Of a stretch of 64,000 nucleotides of DNA, positions 7,802-15,035 are shown in pieces. The translations under genes were made by a program, and so were the position numbers. The stretch comes from Pseudomonadota bacterium (GTDB lineage: Bacteria > Pseudomonadota > Gammaproteobacteria > Burkholderiales > Gallionellaceae), in the NCBI GenBank assembly GCA_021848465.1, contig JAJZUP010000007.1:27662-91661 (forward strand), read 5' to 3'. Positions within the stretch are counted from its first letter, which is position 1. Every line of letters starts with the position of its first letter. The notes under the pieces are model-generated. The model saw only the letters and a list, made by a program, of their open reading frames with translations, was not told the DNA's origin and made no database searches.

Positions 7802-8749
7802 ATGATCAGTAAGAAAACTGTTTTTGTTCTTGGGGCCGGCACAAGCATGCCGTATGGTTTTCCGTCTGGTGCTAGTTTGAGAAAAATCTTATGTGCGCCA
7901 GCGAACGGCCATTCCAAAGAAATTGACTGGATAGCATCGATTACAAAACTAGGGATTAGTCCTTTGGATTCAATTAAATTCGCACGAGCATTTCTTGACT
8001 CAGGTGTGGGATCGATAGATTCATTCTTATCTAGAAGATCGAAAGAATTCGGAGAAATTGGAAAATTTGCAATTGCAGCCGTTCTCTGTAATCAAGAGGA
8101 GCCTTCACGTTTCAGAAATACTGACATTGAAGATGATTGGTATAACTATTTATGGAACGCATTGATAGCTGGTGTTCATGAGTGTGAGGATTTGGCAGCA
8201 AATCAAATTCGCTTTGTCACTTTTAACTACGATAGATCATTGGAATATTATCTTCGTAAATCATGTCAGGAAACTTTTGGTGTGTCATATGCTGACGCTG
8301 TAAAGGCATTAGAACCACTACAGATTATTCACATGTATGGGCAACTTGGAAAACTTGATCAAGCTACCTCATCGGATTCGAGGAGTTATGAAAATTTTAT
8401 TGGAGCATCTGAACTTAGGATAGCAGCTGAAGGAATAAAAATTATTTCAGAGTCAAGGGATGAGGCTCCTGAGTTTGATGAAGCTAGGAAACTATTTGGG
8501 TGGGCCGAGCAGATATGTTTTTTGGGATTTGGTTTTGATCATAAAAATATGTCGAGATTAAATTTGGAGTCTGTGTGTAAGGAGCGCCGACTTACCGGGA
8601 GATCAATTCGTATTATCGCTTCAACCTATGGAAGAATGCCTGTCGAGAATTCGGCAGTCATGAATTCTATTCCCTCATCTAACGGATGGTGGGAAATGGA
8701 GTATGGGGAAAGCCTGTCAGCTCTTCGAAAGAAAGGTGTGTTGCTATAA
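7802..8749 (+). CDS. SIR2-like domain protein, solitary and AT-rich (possible defence NADase)
   Basis: A 315-residue protein. The N-terminal Rossmann motif VLGAGTS (residues 9-15) is followed by the Sir2-type TFNYDRS motif (Asn142, Asp144), HMYGQLG (candidate catalytic His177) and a late CFLGFGFDH strand. These are hallmarks of the SIR2_2 families, in which the domain binds and often hydrolyses NAD+; many such proteins act in abortive anti-phage defence. No effector partner (ThsA-like SLOG, Argonaute, HerA) lies next to it. Its base composition is visibly richer in A and T than both neighbours, indicating recent acquisition. The defence role is inferred, not shown. Confidence 0.65.
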   Translation: MISKKTVFVLGAGTSMPYGFPSGASLRKILCAPANGHSKEIDWIASITKLGISPLDSIKFARAFLDSGVGSIDSFLSRRSKEFGEIGKFAIAAVLCNQEEPSRFRNTDIEDDWYNYLWNALIAGVHECEDLAANQIRFVTFNYDRSLEYYLRKSCQETFGVSYADAVKALEPLQIIHMYGQLGKLDQATSSDSRSYENFIGASELRIAAEGIKIISESRDEAPEFDEARKLFGWAEQICFLGFGFDHKNMSRLNLESVCKERRLTGRSIRIIASTYGRMPVENSAVMNSIPSSNGWWEMEYGESLSALRKKGVLL

Positions 8750-8763
8750 CTTGTTAGTCAGCC

Positions 8764-9300
8764 ATGGTGAAGAAAGACTTTCCATTGTCCAATGTCTATC
8801 AATTGCTGGAGCCCGGGCCGGTGGTGCTGGTGACGACTGCGCACAAGGGCGAGGCAAACATCATGACGATGTCGTGGCACACGATGATGGAGTTTGAGCC
8901 GCCGCTGATCGGCTGCGTGATCAGTGGGCGCAACTACAGTTTTGATGCGCTGCGCAAAACCAGGGAGTGCGTGCTGAATATTCCCGCCGCCGAGTTGGCA
9001 AAGCAGGTTGTCGGCATTGGCAATTGTTCCGGCAGCAAGGTCGATAAATTCAGGAAGTTCGGGTTGACTGCATTGCCTGCGACGCAGGTTGCAGTGCCGA
9101 TGATTGCCGAATGTTTTGCCAACCTGGAGTGCCGTGTCGCAGATACGCGGATGGTCAACCGTTACAACTTTTTTGTGCTGGAGGTGGTGCAGGCATGGTG
9201 TTTGCCGATCCACAACCATTCGCGCACTTTGCACCACCGCGGGCATGGGAAATTCATGGTTGCCGGGGAAACGATCAGGCTGAAATCCGGCAAGGCGTAG
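8764..9300 (+). CDS. Flavin reductase family protein
   Basis: A 178-residue FMN-binding split-barrel protein. PGPVVLVTTAHKGEANIMTMSW at the N-terminus, the PPLIGCVIS strand and a C-terminal RNYNFFV-like VNRYNFFVLEVVQAW segment are typical of the flavin reductase-like domain (RutF/HpaC relatives). Such proteins use NAD(P)H to reduce free flavin or act as flavin-binding oxidoreductases; the partner is unknown. It starts 15 bp after the SIR2 gene and returns to the GC-rich composition of the chromosome. No oxygenase component is nearby. Confidence 0.8.
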   Translation: MVKKDFPLSNVYQLLEPGPVVLVTTAHKGEANIMTMSWHTMMEFEPPLIGCVISGRNYSFDALRKTRECVLNIPAAELAKQVVGIGNCSGSKVDKFRKFGLTALPATQVAVPMIAECFANLECRVADTRMVNRYNFFVLEVVQAWCLPIHNHSRTLHHRGHGKFMVAGETIRLKSGKA

Positions 9301-9395
9301 ACGTAACAGTCATGCCATTTTGCCGACTGGATCGGGTATAGTTGGTGCCGCAAGGTGTTTCGCAGATGTGTTCAACTCGTCAAAAGGAGGTTGTT

Positions 9396-9701
9396 ATGAA
9401 AAGCAAGCTGATGGTGATGGGTGTTTTGCTGGCCAGTCTGGTGTCGGCCAGTGCAATGGCACAAGGGCCGGGTTATCGTTTCAACCAGAAAAATACCCCG
9501 GGGTGGTCGCTGATGAGCAAGGAGGAGCGCACTGAATTCCGCGATCAGATGATGGCGGCGAAATCGTTTGATGAGTGCGTGAAAATCCAGTCCGCCCATC
9601 ATGAAGAAATGCTCAAGCGCGCCAAGGAAAAAGGCGTGACCCTGCATATGCCGCGCAGGAATGCCTGCGAGCGCATGAAAGAGCGCGGCATGTTCAAGTA
9701 A
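9396..9701 (+). CDS. Small periplasmic protein of unknown function
   Basis: A 101-residue protein. The ATG at 9396 is chosen because AAAGGAGG lies 7-14 bases before it, and an earlier in-frame start has none. A clear signal peptide (MKSKLMVMGVLLASLVSASAMA) precedes a mature domain of about 79 residues with WSLMSKEERTEFRDQM and two Cys (SFDECVKI and NACERMK) that could form a disulfide. The segment 'MSKEER.EFRDQM..AKSFDEC' recurs in small betaproteobacterial periplasmic proteins, often near metal or stress genes; I assign no function. A strong hairpin follows. Confidence 0.75.
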   Translation: MKSKLMVMGVLLASLVSASAMAQGPGYRFNQKNTPGWSLMSKEERTEFRDQMMAAKSFDECVKIQSAHHEEMLKRAKEKGVTLHMPRRNACERMKERGMFK

Positions 9702-9705
9702 GTCC

Positions 9706-9733
9706 ACGAGCCCCCGGCTTGCCGGGGGCTCGT
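9706..9733 (+). terminator. Strong hairpin terminator-like element
   Basis: ACGAGCCCCCGG-CTTG-CCGGGGGCTCGT is a perfect 12-pair stem right after the stop at 9701. The following bases (ATTGTGTTGG) give only a weak T tract, so termination may be partial. Confidence 0.7.
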
Positions 9734-9747
9734 ATTGTGTTGGCCTG

Positions 9748-10164
9748 ATGAGTACCTCCCTTGTTGTTTCCCGGAAAGTGGCAATTCGCTGGCTGGGCGC
9801 CTGGTGCGCGATGCTGATGGTGTCGATCCTGAACGGCACACTGCGCGATTTCACCTACGGCAAACTGGTTTCGCCGTTGACCGCCCATCAGCTTTCCACC
9901 CTGAGCGGCATCCTGCTCTTGGGCGGGGTGATCTGTTTTTACGCAAGGCGCTGGCCGTTTGTTTCATCCACTCAGGCTTGGCTGGCAGGGCTGCTCTGGG
10001 TGAGCATGACGGTTGCATTCGAATTCCTGTTCTTTCACTATGTCGGCGGGCATGGCTGGGCTGAGTTGCGGGCAAATTACAACATGACGGAAGGCCGCCT
10101 GTGGCCGCTGCTTCTGCTCTGGGTGCTGGTTGCGCCGGTCGCTTTTTATCGCTGGCGACGCTGA
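9748..10164 (+). CDS. Conserved inner-membrane protein with four helices
   Basis: A 138-residue hydrophobic protein with four predicted spans, near residues 12-30, 47-66, 77-96 and 117-135. Conserved-looking polar positions include LNGTLRDFTY in the first loop and GHGWAELRANYN before the last helix. Similar uncharacterised four-helix proteins occur in proteobacteria, but I do not know a function. It lies 46 bp after the previous gene, behind the hairpin, and 30 bp before the YaiI gene. Confidence 0.7.
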   Translation: MSTSLVVSRKVAIRWLGAWCAMLMVSILNGTLRDFTYGKLVSPLTAHQLSTLSGILLLGGVICFYARRWPFVSSTQAWLAGLLWVSMTVAFEFLFFHYVGGHGWAELRANYNMTEGRLWPLLLLWVLVAPVAFYRWRR

Positions 10165-10194
10165 AGCGAGTTGCCGTTTTTTAGAAAGCCTGTC

Positions 10195-10644
10195 ATGCAG
10201 ATTTGGGTGGATGCCGATGCCTGTCCGAACGTTATCAAGGAAATCCTGTTTCGCGCGGCGGAGCGCAGGCAGATAGCGCTGACGCTGGTGGCGAACAAAC
10301 TGCTGCACTGCCCGCCGTCGCGCGTGATCCGTGCGCTGCAAGTCCCGGCCGGTTTCGATGTGGCGGACAACAAGATCGCCCAGGCGGTCGAGCCGGGCGA
10401 CCTGGTCATCACCGCAGACATTCCGCTTGCTGCGCAAGTGATCGCGCGCGGCGCTCATGCGCTGAATCCCCGCGGCGAGCTTTACACCAAAGACACGATC
10501 CAGGAGCGGTTGACCATGCGCAACTTCATGGAGGGTTTGCGCAGCAGCGGGGTGGAGACCGGCGGCCCGTCCGCGCTAAGCCAGGGCGACCGCCAGGCGT
10601 TTGCCAACCAGTTGGATAAATTCCTGGCGCGGCACGGCGCTTAG
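10195..10644 (+). CDS. yaiI: YaiI/YqxD (UPF0178) family protein
   Basis: A 149-residue protein, close to the usual length. The start at 10195 is taken because the product then begins [11 protein letters not shown], the invariant family N-terminus. Further family blocks are [46 protein letters not shown] and RNFMEGLR. The acidic DADAC and DIPLA positions resemble PIN-like nuclease folds, but the biochemical role is not established. It is a single gene between a membrane protein and an MFS transporter. Confidence 0.88.
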   Translation: MQIWVDADACPNVIKEILFRAAERRQIALTLVANKLLHCPPSRVIRALQVPAGFDVADNKIAQAVEPGDLVITADIPLAAQVIARGAHALNPRGELYTKDTIQERLTMRNFMEGLRSSGVETGGPSALSQGDRQAFANQLDKFLARHGA

Positions 10645-10688
10645 CCTGCTACGATGCACGCATTTTCCTGCTAGAACCCGCCTGAGCG

Positions 10689-11888
10689 ATGCATAAAATC
10701 ACCAGCGATGTATTGAGCCAAATCCCGCGCGGGGTGTGGGTGCTTGGCTTTGTCAGCCTGCTGATGGATGTGTCATCCGAAATGATCCATAGCCTGCTGC
10801 CGCTGTTCATGGTCACGGTGCTGGGCGTCAGCGCGCTGGCGGTCGGTGTGATCGAGGGGGTTGCCGAATCAACCGCCTTGCTGGTCAAGGTTTTTTCCGG
10901 CGCATTGAGCGATTATCTCGGCAAGCGCAAGGGGCTGGCCGCAGCGGGCTACGCGCTGGGCGCATTCAGCAAGCCGATGTTTGCGCTGGCGCAAAGCGCC
11001 GGCATGGTGCTGTCGGCGCGCTTTCTTGACCGCGTGGGAAAAGGCATACGCGGTGCACCGCGCGATGCCTTGCTGGCGGATATTACCCCGGTGGAAATAC
11101 GCGGGGCGGCATTCGGCCTGCGCCAGTCGCTGGATACCGTGGGCGCGTTCCTCGGGCCGCTGCTGGGCGTCGGGCTGATGCTGTTGTGGGCCAACGATTT
11201 TCGCGCCGTGTTCTGGGTGGCGCTGGTGCCCGGCTTGCTGGCGGTGGCCTTGCTGTTGTTCGGGGTGCGCGAGCCGGAAAGGCCGGAGGCGCACACGCCG
11301 GTCAATCCGGTCAGCCGCGCCAACCTGAAGCGCTTGAGTACCGCATATTGGTGGGTGGTCGGCATCGGTGCGATCTTCACACTGGCGCGTTTCAGTGAGG
11401 CTTTCCTGGTGTTGCGTGCGGCACAAGGCGGGGTGGAAGTCGCGCTGGTGCCATTGGTCATGGTGGCGATGAATGTGGTCTATGCGGCGGTGGCCTATCC
11501 GTTCGGAAAACTGTCCGACCGTATCAGTTATGGCAAGCTGCTGGCGCTGGGGCTGGCCGTGCTGATCGCGGCAGACCTGGTGCTGGCGCAGGATGACCAT
11601 TGGCTGACCGTGCTATGCGGCGTGGCCCTCTGGGGCGTGCATCTCGGCATCACGCAAGGGTTGCTGGCGCGCATGGTGGCCGACACTGCTCCCGCCGATT
11701 TGCGCGGCACCGCATATGGATTTTTCAACCTGATGAGCGGAATTGCAATGCTGTTTGCCAGCGTGGTGGCTGGCGTGTTGTGGGACAAACTGGGCGCAGC
11801 GTTTACCTTTTACGCCGGTGCGGCATTCAGCCTGCTGGCTATATTGGCATTGCCATGGCGCGCGGCAGTGGTCGGAGAAAAACCATGA
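10689..11888 (+). CDS. MFS transporter
   Basis: A 399-residue integral membrane protein with about 12 helices. The MFS signature between TM2 and TM3 is visible as GALSDYLGKRKGL, and the mirrored loop in the second half as GKLSDRISYGK. A FLDRVGKGIRGAPRDALLAD segment after TM4 is typical of a subgroup annotated only as MFS permeases; no substrate can be named. Its stop overlaps the earP start (ATGA), so the two may be translated together, although no functional link is known. Confidence 0.88.
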   Translation: MHKITSDVLSQIPRGVWVLGFVSLLMDVSSEMIHSLLPLFMVTVLGVSALAVGVIEGVAESTALLVKVFSGALSDYLGKRKGLAAAGYALGAFSKPMFALAQSAGMVLSARFLDRVGKGIRGAPRDALLADITPVEIRGAAFGLRQSLDTVGAFLGPLLGVGLMLLWANDFRAVFWVALVPGLLAVALLLFGVREPERPEAHTPVNPVSRANLKRLSTAYWWVVGIGAIFTLARFSEAFLVLRAAQGGVEVALVPLVMVAMNVVYAAVAYPFGKLSDRISYGKLLALGLAVLIAADLVLAQDDHWLTVLCGVALWGVHLGITQGLLARMVADTAPADLRGTAYGFFNLMSGIAMLFASVVAGVLWDKLGAAFTFYAGAAFSLLAILALPWRAAVVGEKP

Positions 11889-13054
11889 GGGCAATGCCGC
11901 AAACCTGCGATATTTTTTGCGCCGTGGTGGATAACTACGGCGACATCGGCGTGTGCTGGCGGTTGGCGCGGCAACTGGCGCATGAGCATGAGGTACAGGT
12001 GCGGCTCTGGGTGGATGACCTCGCCAGCTTCGCGAAGCTGTGCCCCGAGGTGAATCCGGTTCTGGAAAGACAGTATTGCCGTGAGGTTGAAGTGTGGCAT
12101 TGGGCTGGCACCTTCCCTGAAGTGCAGCCTGCCGAGCTGGTGATCGGGGCATTCGCCTGCAACTTGCCGGAGCGTTATGTTGCCGCAATGGCACAGCAAT
12201 CGCGCGAACCGGTCTGGTTGAACCTTGAGTACCTTTCGGCCGAAGAGTGGGTTGAAAGCCATCACAAACTGCCATCGCCACATCCGCGCCTGCCGCTGAC
12301 CAAATATTTCTTCTTCCCCGGCTTTACCGCCAAGACCGGCGGCTTGCTGCTGGAGCGCGACTTGCTGGCGCGGCGCGATGCATTCCTTGCCGACCCGGTG
12401 CAGCAACAAGCTTACTGGCGCAATCTCGGCGTGGCGCCGGAACGTGCCGAGGGTGAAATGCGCGTTTCGCTATTCAGTTACGAGAATGGCAATATTGAGG
12501 CGCTGTTGCAGGCCTGGGTGCAGGGAGCGTTGCCGGTGGTGTGTTGCGTGCCCGAGGGGCGCGTACTGCCGCAGGTGGCGGCTTTTTTCGGGCAGCAGGG
12601 CGCGGCGCCGGGAGCGTGCTGGCAGCGCGGCAATTTGCGCGTACATGTGCTGCCGTTCGTCGAGCAGGAGCGTTATGACCCCTTGCTGTGGGCCTGCGAC
12701 ACGAACTTTGTGCGCGGCGAGGACTCCTGCGTGCGTGCACAATGGGCGGGCAAGCCCTTTGTCTGGCATATCTACCCGCAGCATGATGGCGTGCACATGC
12801 AGAAGTTGCAGGCGTTGGCCGCGCGTTATGGGCAAGGTTTGCCCGCAGCAGCGGCACAGGCCAATAGCGCCATGTGGCAGGCCTGGAACGGGGAAGGGAC
12901 GGTTGCTGTCGCCTGGGGGGCGTTTGCCGCGCAACGCCTGGAGCTGCAAGCACATGCCGGGGTTTGGGCGCAGGGATTGGCGCAAAATAACCTTGCTTTG
13001 AATTTGCTGGATTTTTTCAATGAAGTTGGTAGAATCCGCGCCTTCGAAATTTAG
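11885..13054 (+). CDS. earP: Protein-arginine rhamnosyltransferase EarP (EF-P specific)
   Basis: A 389-residue protein. It transfers rhamnose from dTDP-rhamnose to Arg32 of elongation factor P, which lets EF-P relieve ribosome stalling at polyproline. The start at 11885 overlaps the MFS stop and gives the family N-terminus [24 protein letters not shown]. The GT-B fold blocks [35 protein letters not shown] and the C-terminal [23 protein letters not shown] with Gln-Asp (YPQHDG) are clearly present. Directly downstream, 17 bp away, is its substrate gene efp, which carries the required Arg32. Confidence 0.96.
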   Translation: MRAMPQTCDIFCAVVDNYGDIGVCWRLARQLAHEHEVQVRLWVDDLASFAKLCPEVNPVLERQYCREVEVWHWAGTFPEVQPAELVIGAFACNLPERYVAAMAQQSREPVWLNLEYLSAEEWVESHHKLPSPHPRLPLTKYFFFPGFTAKTGGLLLERDLLARRDAFLADPVQQQAYWRNLGVAPERAEGEMRVSLFSYENGNIEALLQAWVQGALPVVCCVPEGRVLPQVAAFFGQQGAAPGACWQRGNLRVHVLPFVEQERYDPLLWACDTNFVRGEDSCVRAQWAGKPFVWHIYPQHDGVHMQKLQALAARYGQGLPAAAAQANSAMWQAWNGEGTVAVAWGAFAAQRLELQAHAGVWAQGLAQNNLALNLLDFFNEVGRIRAFEI

Positions 13055-13071
13055 CTTTAGGCAGACCCATA

Positions 13072-13635
13072 ATGAAAATCGCTCAAGAACTCCGCGCAGG
13101 CAATGTGGTGATGGTCAAGGACCAGCCTCTGGTTGTGCAAAAATGTGAATACAGCCGCTCCGGCCGCAGCGGCTCGGTAGTGAAGTTCAAATTCAAGAAC
13201 CTGTTGACCGATGCGCCCAGCGAAGCGGTGTACTCGGCAGACGACAAGTTCGACCAGATCATTCTCGACAAGAAGGAATGCACCTATTCCTACTACGCCG
13301 ACCCGATGTATGTATTCATGGATACCGAATACAACCAGTACGAAGTGGAAAAGGAAAACCTCGGCGACGTGGTGAACTATCTGGCCGACGGCATGGAAGA
13401 CAAGTGCGAAGTGACCTTCTATAACGACAAGGCCATTTCCGTGGAACTGCCGAACACCATCGTGCGCGAAGTGGAGTACACCGAGCCAGCCGTGCGCGGC
13501 GACACATCCGGCAAGGTGATGAAGCCAGCCCGCCTGAAGGGCTCCGGTTTCGAACTGCCAGTAGCCGCCTTCATCGAAATCGGCGACAAGATCGAAATCG
13601 ACACCCGCACCAACGAGTTCAAGAAGCGCGCTTAA
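13072..13635 (+). CDS. efp: Elongation factor P (Arg32 type)
   Basis: A 187-residue protein with the full three-domain EF-P length. The tip of domain I is YSRSGRSGS, with Arg at position 32, the residue modified by EarP (Lys in EpmA-type bacteria). The C-terminal OB domain ends [23 protein letters not shown], matching the EF-P signature. It binds stalled ribosomes between P and E sites and promotes Pro-Pro bond formation. It is probably cotranscribed with earP and ends at a strong terminator. Confidence 0.97.
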   Translation: MKIAQELRAGNVVMVKDQPLVVQKCEYSRSGRSGSVVKFKFKNLLTDAPSEAVYSADDKFDQIILDKKECTYSYYADPMYVFMDTEYNQYEVEKENLGDVVNYLADGMEDKCEVTFYNDKAISVELPNTIVREVEYTEPAVRGDTSGKVMKPARLKGSGFELPVAAFIEIGDKIEIDTRTNEFKKRA

Positions 13636-13651
13636 GCGTTGCGCGGTGATG

Positions 13652-13680
13652 AAAAAAGGCAGCCTCGGCTGCCTTTTTTA
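13652..13680 (+). terminator. Rho-independent terminator of efp
   Basis: GGCAGC-CTCG-GCTGCC stem (13658-13673) with an A run before and a T run after. The symmetry suggests it could work on both strands. It lies 22 bp after the efp stop. Confidence 0.9.
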
Positions 13681-13689
13681 TTTGTGGCC

Positions 13690-13713
13690 GTAGGAGCGGC
13701 TTTAGCCGCGAAT
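13690..13713 (+). repeat. REP-like palindrome, copy 1
   Basis: One of at least eight copies in the window of a 24-bp element starting GTAGGAGCGGCTTTAGCC and ending GCGAAT, whose core GCGGCT-TTA-GCCGC forms a hairpin. It lies just after the efp terminator. Confidence 0.85.
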
Positions 13714-13736
13714 GCCTACTATGCACCCACCATCCT

Positions 13737-13814
13737 TCGCGGTTGTAACCAGCCACTTGCACGGCTTTATCGTGCTTAGTGGATTGGCTAGTTGTTTCAT
13801 CAAAACCGCTCCTA
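13737..13814 (-). repeat. Interrupted inverted REP-like element forming a long hairpin
   Basis: TTCGCGGTTG at 13737-13746 and AAACCGCTCCTAC at 13802-13814 are the two ends of an inverted REP unit separated by about 55 bp. The intervening sequence is itself an imperfect inverted repeat (CAGCCACTTGCACG against CGTGCTTAGTGG...GGCT). The whole could fold as one long stem. Confidence 0.5.
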
Positions 13815-13828
13815 CCAGAGCCCGCCCC

Positions 13829-13852
13829 GTGGGAGCGGCTTTAGCCGCGAAT
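13829..13852 (+). repeat. REP-like palindrome, copy 2
   Basis: Variant starting GTGGGAGCGGCTTTAGCC, same orientation as copy 1. With the interrupted inverted unit between them, it makes a BIME-like cluster of about 160 bp between the convergent efp and rsuA genes. Confidence 0.85.
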
Positions 13853-13872
13853 ATGCCGAGGCGCGAACCCCG

Positions 13873-14589
13873 TCACGGCCCAACCAGCAGCGCCATCTGC
13901 TCCGCGCTGAGATGGCACCATTCCCCTTCATCGAGCCCGAGGTCGTCCAGCTTGAGCAGGCCGATCTGGGTGCGCTCCAGCGCCGCGCAATGGTTGCCGG
14001 CCGCAGCCAGCATGCGTTTCACCTGGTGGTACTTGCCTTGCTCCAGCACGATTTCCAACTGGTATTCCGCCAGCCGGTTGCAGACCACGGCGGCCAGCGG
14101 CTTGGGCTCGTCATGCAGCTTCACGCCGTGCAGCAACTGCGTCACCAGCGCGTCGCTTACCGGCTCCTGCGTGGTGGCGACATAAACCTTGGGGATATGG
14201 CTCTTCGGGGAGGACTGCGTGTGGATGAAGGTGCCATCATCGGAGAGCAGCAGCAGGCCGGTGGTGTCGTGGTCCAGCCGCCCGACCGGTTGCACATCGC
14301 GGTTGGCAAACTGCTCCGGCAGCAGGCTCAGCACGCCCGGGTGGTGGCTGGGCTTGCGTGAGCACTCATAGTCCGCGGGCTTGTACAGCGCGAGGTACAG
14401 GTGTTCGCGGTATTGCCAGTCTTCGTCGTAAACGGTGAAGACCAGGCCGTCGGTTTCGAATTCGCGGCGATAGTCGTCCACGGTTTCGCCGTCGATGCGG
14501 ACTTCGCCGTCCTCAATCAGTTCGCGGCACCATTTGCGCGAGCCAAAGCCTTGCGCTTGCAGGATGCGGTCCAGGGTAGATTTGCTCAT
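13873..14589 (-). CDS. rsuA: 16S rRNA pseudouridine(516) synthase RsuA family
   Basis: A 238-residue protein when started at the ATG at 14589; an upstream in-frame start would add 17 residues with no family character. Residues 1-45 form an S4 RNA-binding domain (LDRILQAQGFGSRKWCRELI). The catalytic domain carries VGRLDHDTTGLLLLSDDG with Asp106 as the catalytic aspartate, and KVYVATT and GKYHQVKRMLAAAG follow as expected. It probably isomerises U516 of 16S rRNA; close relatives (RluB/E/F) modify 23S rRNA, but the short length and RLDHDT favour RsuA. Confidence 0.85.
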   Translation of the reverse strand: MSKSTLDRILQAQGFGSRKWCRELIEDGEVRIDGETVDDYRREFETDGLVFTVYDEDWQYREHLYLALYKPADYECSRKPSHHPGVLSLLPEQFANRDVQPVGRLDHDTTGLLLLSDDGTFIHTQSSPKSHIPKVYVATTQEPVSDALVTQLLHGVKLHDEPKPLAAVVCNRLAEYQLEIVLEQGKYHQVKRMLAAAGNHCAALERTQIGLLKLDDLGLDEGEWCHLSAEQMALLVGP

Positions 14590-14697
14590 GACAGTCGCTT
14601 TACAGGGGGCTTCCAAGTTGTGCGGCGCAGGTATAATCACGCCAGCCGGAAATCGGCCAAGAGCGTATCTTAACCAACCATCGGAGATTTACTCAAC

Positions 14698-14976
14698 ATG
14701 CGTAACCTGTTAGCCGTTGTTCTGTCTGCGTTGTTCATTGCGAATACTGCATTTGCCGATGATTCGTGCGAAGCCAAGGCTGTGAGCAAGGACGGCAAGC
14801 CATTGGCCGGCGCAGCCAAGGCCGCTTCGATCAAAAAATGCGAAAAAGAAGCCGCTGCTGCCGCACCCGCTGCTTCCTCCTGCGAATCCAAGGCAGTGAG
14901 CAAGGAAGGCAAGCCGCTGGCTGGCGCAGCCAAGGCCGCCTTCATCAAGAAGTGCGAAAAAGACGAAAAGAAGTAA
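14698..14976 (+). CDS. PsiF-repeat periplasmic protein
   Basis: A 92-residue protein with a signal peptide (residues 1-20, ending AFA before DDSC). Two near-identical PsiF repeats follow, each reading C-E-x-KAVSKxGKPLAGAAKAA-x-IKKCEK, joined by an Ala-rich linker. Each repeat has two Cys at its ends, likely a disulfide. E. coli PsiF is induced by phosphate starvation, but the function of the repeat is unknown. It is expressed from its own promoter region opposite rsuA and ends at a terminator that runs into the mnmC start. Confidence 0.85.
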   Translation: MRNLLAVVLSALFIANTAFADDSCEAKAVSKDGKPLAGAAKAASIKKCEKEAAAAAPAASSCESKAVSKEGKPLAGAAKAAFIKKCEKDEKK

Positions 14977-15000
14977 GCCGTATTGAAATGGCAGCCTGAG

Positions 15001-15031
15001 TCCGGCGGGTTTATCCCGCCGGATTCTTTTT
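15001..15031 (+). terminator. Terminator abutting the mnmC start
   Basis: TCCGGCGGG-TTTAT-CCCGCCGGA is a perfect nine-pair stem followed by TTCTTTTTG. Its T tract overlaps the first possible mnmC start (TTG at 15030) and ends 5 bases before the ATG at 15036. Transcription of mnmC from upstream must therefore read through it. Confidence 0.85.
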
Positions 15032-15035
15032 GACG

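Noticed and set aside
11600..11884. A 95-codon upstream extension of earP
   Set aside because: It covers the MFS gene in another frame; EarP proteins start near the MPQTCDIF segment.
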